NCBI GenBank assembly: GCA_945881915.1
Contig: CAMCVW010000010.1
Coordinates: 1-64,000, forward strand
DNA: 64,000 nucleotides
DNA from: Thermoflexus hugenholtzii JAD2
Lineage (GTDB): Bacteria; Chloroflexota; Chloroflexia; Chloroflexales; Roseiflexaceae
Reading direction: 5' to 3'
Part shown: in pieces, positions 59,729-64,000 of the stretch
Position numbering within the stretch: the first letter of the stretch is position 1
Layout of the letters: every line of letters starts with the position of its first letter
Program-made: the position numbers and the translations under genes
The notes under the pieces: generated by a model
The model's input: the letters and a program-made list of their open reading frames with translations, nothing else
What the model was told of the DNA's origin: nothing
Databases searched by the model: none

Positions 59729-59877
59729 TCTTGCTCCTCCGTTTGGGCTTTCGTGCGTAGAATCTCTATATAACGCTCAGCAAGCCACGCGATGTCTTGC
59801 GGTTCGCCAGCTTCACGGAGGGCTTCGAGTAATTCTTCGATGCCGGTGCTGCCAAAGGATATCTGCTTGCCATCCAT
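59725..59877 (-). CDS. 50-residue conserved-looking small protein
   Basis: A short gene opening the minus-strand row: MDGKQISFGSTGIEELLEAL, then a helical, acidic remainder. GGGGAG lies eight bases before ATG 59877, and the stop overlaps the 624-residue gene start by ATGA, which argues that it is translated. The frame continues upstream to 60003 without such support. Function unknown. Confidence 0.65.
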   Translation of the reverse strand: MDGKQISFGSTGIEELLEALREAGEPQDIAWLAERYIEILRTKAQTEEQE

Positions 59878-60029
59878 GTGTATCCACTCCCCGTCACTGC
59901 GTAGTATAGTAATTGAGCATTTGATTATAGCATGCAGTGCCGAAAAGATGCAATATCGTGCATCCTGCGCTACTCCATCCCGAAATTCTTGCCAAAACGG
60001 CAATTCGACGTCCGCTGAGGAGTGTCGCA

Positions 60030-61508
60030 GTGCGACCAGTAGTCACCGCAAACCAGACCATCGGCGCCACGGCAGCCGAACTCCATACACACACCAGTGC
60101 TCGCGTCACCCGGGCTGGTCGCACCGTCGGCTTCGTCACCGCAACAGATTGCCATGCTGCCCTTCGGTATGGTCAGAGTGCTGCTGCGGTAGGCCTGATA
60201 GCTCGGGCTGACCCCGAGGCAGCGCGTCCTGGCGCGGCACCGCATGCGTTGCAGTGGGCCGACCTGGGTGCGCAGTGCGATCCAGTGCTGGTGCAGTTCT
60301 TGCAACAGTTGACCGATATCTGCGCCCAACACGCGGGCCGCATCTTCCTCGTCGGCGGGGTAGTACGGGCGCTGGCCCGGCCCGAAGTATTGACCGACCT
60401 CGATGTGGCCATCATCGGGGATTTCGACGTGCTCATCACGGCCATTGCTACTGCCACGGGCGGCGCCGTCGTCCAGCGCAGTGCATTCCAAACCGCGACG
60501 ATGACATTCCCCGCCGCGTTACAAGCGGTCTTGGGGATGGTCCAGTACGATCTCGTCGCGGCGCGCAGTGAAGCGTATGCCGCCGTCGGTGCATTGCCCA
60601 GCGTCGAACCAGTCGACGACATCCTCGTCGATCTGCGGCGTCGTGATGTGACCGTCAGCGCCATGGCAGTCGAGCTGCTCCCCAGCGGGCCGTTGCCGGT
60701 TTTTGATCCCTATGGGGGCTGGGCCGACCTGCAGGCAGGCCGCGCGCGGCTGGTGCATCCGCTGAGCTTCTTCGAAGATCCGACACGCCTGATTCGCCTA
60801 GCCCGCATCGTCGCGCGCCTCCATCTGCGGGTCGACGCGCGTCTGCGGGCGCTCATCGATTGGGCGTTGACGAGTGCTGTGTGCTCCCAGGTATCGCGCT
60901 TCCGTTGGCTCCAAGAACTCCAGCGCACCCTCGACGAAGGCAATCCCATGCCCGCGCTGCAAAAGGTACAGCAGTGGGGCGTTTTGGCCGCCATTCTGCC
61001 GGGTATGCGGGTCTCGGCTGCGGATGCCGCGTTGCTGATGGATATGCCCGCGACCGATCGTCTGGTGGTGTTGTTGTGGCGCTTGCCGCCAGCTGCACTG
61101 GGTGCAGTCATGCGGGAGTGGACCGAACTGCCCGTCTGGTACCGTGACCTGGTGGTAATTCGTGACAGCCGGCGCCACTGGCGGGCATGGCTCCGGCGGC
61201 GACCCAGTCGTTCCATCCGGGCGTTGGCTGGCTGTGCGCCCGCTGCATTGGGCACGGTGGCATTGATCGAACCCCTGCTGGCGCAGCTCTTGGCGCAGCA
61301 CGCAATTGCCCAGCAGCAGTACCCCATGCGCATCAAGGGTGGTGATTTGGTGGCTGCGGGTGTGCCGGCCGGACCACGGATCCGGCGGGGGTTGGAGGCC
61401 TTGCAGATACATTTATGGGATGCCGCGTGGGCCGGTGTGACTCCCTGTGAAACCGTCGCACAACAGCTCCGCTATGCCATCCAAAAAAGCACGACGACGC
61501 GGTCGTAA
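60030..61508 (+). CDS. CCA-adding/poly(A)-polymerase-type tRNA nucleotidyltransferase with CBS-like N-terminus
   Basis: A 492-residue class II nucleotidyltransferase. The catalytic head has FLVGGVVRALAR followed by LTDLDVAI (the G-G..R..D-x-D pattern), RRRDVTVSAMAVELL and DPYGGWADLQAGRARLVHPLSFFEDPTRLIRLAR (split), all hallmarks of CCA-adding and related enzymes; no HD domain is evident at the end. About 75 residues before the head resemble half of a CBS pair (GRTVGFVTATDCHAAL). GAGGAG lies seven bases before GTG 60030, preferred over the frame start at 59937. CCA addition matters for tRNA repair even where CCA is encoded, as in both tRNAs here. Confidence 0.82.
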   Translation: MRPVVTANQTIGATAAELHTHTSARVTRAGRTVGFVTATDCHAALRYGQSAAAVGLIARADPEAARPGAAPHALQWADLGAQCDPVLVQFLQQLTDICAQHAGRIFLVGGVVRALARPEVLTDLDVAIIGDFDVLITAIATATGGAVVQRSAFQTATMTFPAALQAVLGMVQYDLVAARSEAYAAVGALPSVEPVDDILVDLRRRDVTVSAMAVELLPSGPLPVFDPYGGWADLQAGRARLVHPLSFFEDPTRLIRLARIVARLHLRVDARLRALIDWALTSAVCSQVSRFRWLQELQRTLDEGNPMPALQKVQQWGVLAAILPGMRVSAADAALLMDMPATDRLVVLLWRLPPAALGAVMREWTELPVWYRDLVVIRDSRRHWRAWLRRRPSRSIRALAGCAPAALGTVALIEPLLAQLLAQHAIAQQQYPMRIKGGDLVAAGVPAGPRIRRGLEALQIHLWDAAWAGVTPCETVAQQLRYAIQKSTTTRS

Positions 61509-61567
61509 TGCTTTTGTCATGAGAAAAGGGTTTTGCGCGGTCATTTGGTGAACCGTCGCAACTCGGT

Positions 61568-61596
61568 TTGACCCTCGCCAGTCGGTGTGGTAGTAT
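61568..61596 (+). promoter_or_regulatory. rplI promoter
   Basis: TTGACC at 61568-61573 and TAGTAT at 61591-61596 with a 17-base spacer, about 75 bases before the rplI ribosome-binding site. The -10 is identical to that of nrdJ. Confidence 0.75.
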
Positions 61597-61678
61597 GAAC
61601 AGCATATTGTTTATCAGGCGGCGTGTGTCCGCATTCTCGCGCCGTCTTATGCTGCGCGGAAGTGAATAGGAGCCAATT

Positions 61679-62146
61679 GTGGCGACGAAGATGAAAGTAT
61701 TGTTGACCAAGAACGTCGAGAATCTTGGCACAGTCGGTGAGATCAAAGAAGTTTCTGGCGGCTACGGTCGCAACTATCTGTTGCCCCAGGGTTTTGCCAT
61801 TATCGCTACCCGTGGCGCCATCAAGCAGGCCGAAGAGCGCTTCGCCGCTCAGGCCAAGCGTGAAGCAGTGTTGCGCACCGAAGCCCAAATCATCGCCGAT
61901 CGTATCGCCGGTGTGACCTTGACCTTCTCGGAGCGCGTCGGTGAAAACGATCGCTTGTTCGGTTCGGTCACTGCCAGTGACATCGCCGAGAAGCTCAATG
62001 CAGCCCTCGGGATCGAAATCGATCGTCGCCGTTTGGACCTCGAAGAGCCCATCAAGAGCCTCGGCTCGTCCACCGTTCATTACCGCGTCATGGCTGGCGT
62101 CATTGCTAACGTGAACGTCGTCGTGACGGCCGCCAACGAAGCCTGA
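61679..62146 (+). CDS. rplI: 50S ribosomal protein L9
   Basis: A 155-residue L9 protein. The N-terminal RNA-binding domain (MKVLLTKNVENLGTVGEIKEVSGGYGRNYLLP, split) is highly conserved, followed by the long connecting helix (EERFAAQAKREAVLRTEAQIIADR) and the C-terminal domain. AGGAG lies seven bases before GTG 61679; ATG 61691 would remove four residues. L9 genes often precede dnaB, as here. Confidence 0.97.
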   Translation: MATKMKVLLTKNVENLGTVGEIKEVSGGYGRNYLLPQGFAIIATRGAIKQAEERFAAQAKREAVLRTEAQIIADRIAGVTLTFSERVGENDRLFGSVTASDIAEKLNAALGIEIDRRRLDLEEPIKSLGSSTVHYRVMAGVIANVNVVVTAANEA

Positions 62147-62174
62147 TCGCTCCCGCTTCGCTCCTTTGACCCAT

Positions 62175-62220
62175 ACGACTGTGATGTTCGGTATTCTCTT
62201 ACCACATCACAGTCGTTTAT
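62175..62220 (+). terminator. rplI terminator
   Basis: ACGACTGTGATGT at 62175-62187 and its exact reverse complement at 62204-62216 form a 13-bp stem with a 16-base loop followed by TTATTTAT. It lies between rplI and dnaB and suggests partly separate expression of the two. Confidence 0.75.
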
Positions 62221-62235
62221 TTATCGAAAATCATC

Positions 62236-63567
62236 ATGACACAGCCATCGCTCCCCAACAACATCGAAGCCGAGCGTGCCACGCTCGGGTCCATCCTCCT
62301 CAACCGTGATGCCCTCGCGGCTATCACCGCGTGGATCAAACCCGAGTACTTCTACCTCGAGCGCCACGGCCAAATCTATGAGGCGATGGTCGCCTGCTAT
62401 AACAACCGTATCCCGCCCGATACCCGTACCGTCGCCGAAGAATTGCGCCGCCGCGGTCACCTCGATCAGGTCGGGGGCTTGGTGTATCTGAGCGAAATGG
62501 TCGACACCGTCCCCACTTCGTATCACATCGAATACTATGCCCGCGCCGTCGAACGTACCGCCCTGCTGCGTCGCCTCATCGAGACGGGCGCGCACATCGC
62601 CGCCCTCGGCTATAACGAACAAGCCGAAATAGACGAGACCATCGACAAAGCCGAAGCACTCTTGTTCGACATCGCCCAAAAACGCACGTCGCAGGACTTC
62701 GTCCACATCTCGAAGGTCGTCGATAACTACTACGAGCAACTCAACTATCTGCAAGAACACCGGGGCGAAATCCTGGGCGTGCAGACCGGCTACCGCGACT
62801 TCGACCAGATCACCGGCGGGCTGCAACGCTCTGACCTGATTGTTCTGGCAGCACGGCCCGGTACCGGCAAAACGTCGTTTGCGATGAGTGTGGCCTACAA
62901 CGTGGCCATGTACTTCCAGCACACCGTCGCGGTGTTCAGCCTCGAAATGGGTCGCGAACAGCTCGTCCAACGCTTGATCGCCATGGAGACCCAGATCGAC
63001 ACCCATCGCCTGCGGCTCGGCCAGGTCCCCGACAATCAGCTCAAAACCGTCTTCGAAGCCATGGGTCGCTTGGCCCAAGCCCCCATTTACATCGAAGACA
63101 CCCCGGGTATTAGCATCATGGAGCTCCGCAGCAAAGCGCGTCGTTTGCAGGCCCAACACGGCTGCGACCTGATTATCATCGACTACTTGCAATTGATGTC
63201 GGGCAGAGGCAAAGAAAACCGCGTCCAAGAAGTCGGCGAAATCTCGCGCGGGCTCAAAGCACTCGCCCGTGAGCTCAATGTACCCGTCATCGCCTTGTCG
63301 CAATTGTCGCGCGCGGTCGAGGGCCGGCAGAGCCACATCCCCATGCTGAGCGACCTGCGTGAATCGGGCTCGATCGAACAAGACGCCGACATCGTCATGT
63401 TCATCTACCGCGATGAGCTCTACAACAAAGAATCCGACAAAAAGGGCATCGCCGAAATCCACATCGCCAAGCATCGGAACGGACCCGTCGGGGTCGTCAA
63501 CATGCGCTTTGACCCGTCGACCACGCGCTTCTCGGACTTGACGTATCGGACGCCAGAAGGGTACTAG
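62236..63567 (+). CDS. dnaB: replicative DNA helicase DnaB
   Basis: A 443-residue hexameric helicase that unwinds DNA at the replication fork. The N-terminal domain (NNIEAERATLGSILLNRDAL) is followed by the linker and the RecA-like domain with Walker A ARPGTGKTSFAMS, Walker B LIIIDYLQLMSG, motif H3 VPVIALSQLSRAVEGR and the DADIVMFIYRDELY and HRNGPVG motifs near the end. No intein is present. The stop is two bases before the dnaD-like gene. Confidence 0.98.
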   Translation: MTQPSLPNNIEAERATLGSILLNRDALAAITAWIKPEYFYLERHGQIYEAMVACYNNRIPPDTRTVAEELRRRGHLDQVGGLVYLSEMVDTVPTSYHIEYYARAVERTALLRRLIETGAHIAALGYNEQAEIDETIDKAEALLFDIAQKRTSQDFVHISKVVDNYYEQLNYLQEHRGEILGVQTGYRDFDQITGGLQRSDLIVLAARPGTGKTSFAMSVAYNVAMYFQHTVAVFSLEMGREQLVQRLIAMETQIDTHRLRLGQVPDNQLKTVFEAMGRLAQAPIYIEDTPGISIMELRSKARRLQAQHGCDLIIIDYLQLMSGRGKENRVQEVGEISRGLKALARELNVPVIALSQLSRAVEGRQSHIPMLSDLRESGSIEQDADIVMFIYRDELYNKESDKKGIAEIHIAKHRNGPVGVVNMRFDPSTTRFSDLTYRTPEGY

Positions 63568-63569
63568 CC

Positions 63570-64000
63570 ATGACGCCTTCTGCACACAATCGCACGGGCG
63601 TGGTGCCGCTCCCGGCTGACTTCATTGCCGTCCATCTACCGCGGATTACCAGCATCGTCGAACTCAAGGTGTCGCTCCACCTGTATGGCCTCATCACGGC
63701 TCAGACGACGCGGCCGCGACGAGTCAGTTGGGATACGTTGCTCTTCGACACCGTGCTCCAACAGAGTCTGTTGGTCGTGGCACCGAGTTCAGCCTATAGC
63801 GATGTATTGTCCGAAGGCTTGGCTGCTGCGGTGCAACGGGGCAGTTTTCTGCATACCGTCCGTCTCGACCAGCATGGCCGAGCCGTCAACTGGTATGTGG
63901 TCGATACCGTCGAAAACCGCCGCTGGGCCGATGTGCAGACCGACAGCGTCACCGCGCCGGTCGGTGAACCAGCCCCAGATGTGTTGCGCCTCTACGAGCA
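63570..64000 (+). CDS. DnaD-like primosomal replication protein (partial, 3' end outside window)
   Basis: The frame opens at ATG 63570, two bases after the dnaB stop, and stays open to the window edge (143 codons visible). The start VVPLPADFIAVHLPRITSI followed by VELKVSLHLYGLI resembles the N-terminal DDBH1 region of DnaD proteins, whose pattern is IP..FF...LP.I.d.aELKVtLy, and the last residues DVLRLYE match the beginning of the DnaD C-terminal domain. DnaD-type proteins load DnaB in Firmicutes, so the link with dnaB is sensible. Only half of the protein is seen. Confidence 0.75.
   Translation, partial: MTPSAHNRTGVVPLPADFIAVHLPRITSIVELKVSLHLYGLITAQTTRPRRVSWDTLLFDTVLQQSLLVVAPSSAYSDVLSEGLAAAVQRGSFLHTVRLDQHGRAVNWYVVDTVENRRWADVQTDSVTAPVGEPAPDVLRLYE

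Overview
The window reads as a contiguous piece of chromosome from a bacterium with a GC content that looks like the high fifties. The gene set (mannose-1-phosphate guanylyltransferase with a phosphomannomutase-like tail, GatD and FemABX-type wall enzymes, LLM-class F420-type oxidoreductase, B12-dependent ribonucleotide reductase, RicT/PSP1, DnaB followed by a DnaD-like protein) fits the phylum Chloroflexota best. That placement is an inference from gene content; class and genus cannot be fixed from the sequence alone. I saw no insertion sequence, prophage, rRNA or CRISPR array.

Layout. 1-3.2 kb: the tail of larC, a fabD-fabF pair, then convergent gatD. 3.24-3.66 kb: a divergent gap with four or more DnaA-box-like sites, a candidate replication origin or DnaA-binding locus. 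3.7-11.2 kb: sbcD-like nuclease, ManC-like guanylyltransferase, then on the minus strand glmU (short), prs, a CNNM/CBS membrane protein and cytidine deaminase. 11.2-13.5 kb: tRNA-Gln, an ECF sigma/anti-sigma pair, a Nudix hydrolase and a cluster of heptanucleotide tandem repeats. 13.6-19.1 kb (minus): a tightly coupled surface-polysaccharide operon (LCP ligase with zinc finger, glycoside hydrolase, iron alcohol dehydrogenase, O-antigen-ligase-like protein). 19.2-22.6 kb: tRNA-Cys, a small unknown protein and three overlapping family-2 glycosyltransferases. 22.6-27.6 kb: FAH-family hydrolase, MFS protein, M16 peptidase and small membrane proteins. 27.6-33.9 kb (minus): an oligopeptide-type ABC operon oppABCDF whose binding protein is circularly permuted. 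34.2-38.5 kb: nrdJ behind a promoter with NrdR-like boxes, a 132-bp tandem repeat array, and an LLM oxidoreductase.

38.6-54.6 kb is the most unusual part. The normal rpoB-rpoC operon is followed (in map order) by divergent ricT and then by a second, complete rpoC. This second copy keeps the catalytic aspartates and zinc cysteines but differs in the trigger loop (Phe to Trp plus three adjacent changes), rudder and switch-2 region, and carries an extra C-terminal domain of about 100 residues with more AT-rich DNA. It lies at the downstream end of a minus-strand gene row (50-aa protein, 624-aa protein with acidic tail, HEAT protein with acidic tail, PIG-L deacetylase, FemABX-like transferase, 90-aa helical protein). 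60.0-64 kb: a CCA-adding-type enzyme, rplI, dnaB and the start of a dnaD-like gene.

Themes that join the genes: cell-envelope and surface-polysaccharide synthesis (glmU, manC-like, gatD, femX, LCP, glycosyltransferases, ligase), nucleotide supply and replication (prs, cdd, nrdJ, dnaB, dnaD-like, sbcD, DnaA boxes) and transcription (rpoB, two rpoC, ECF sigma). The strongest candidates for something undescribed are the alternative beta-prime subunit, the circularly permuted solute-binding protein and the DnaA-box cluster.
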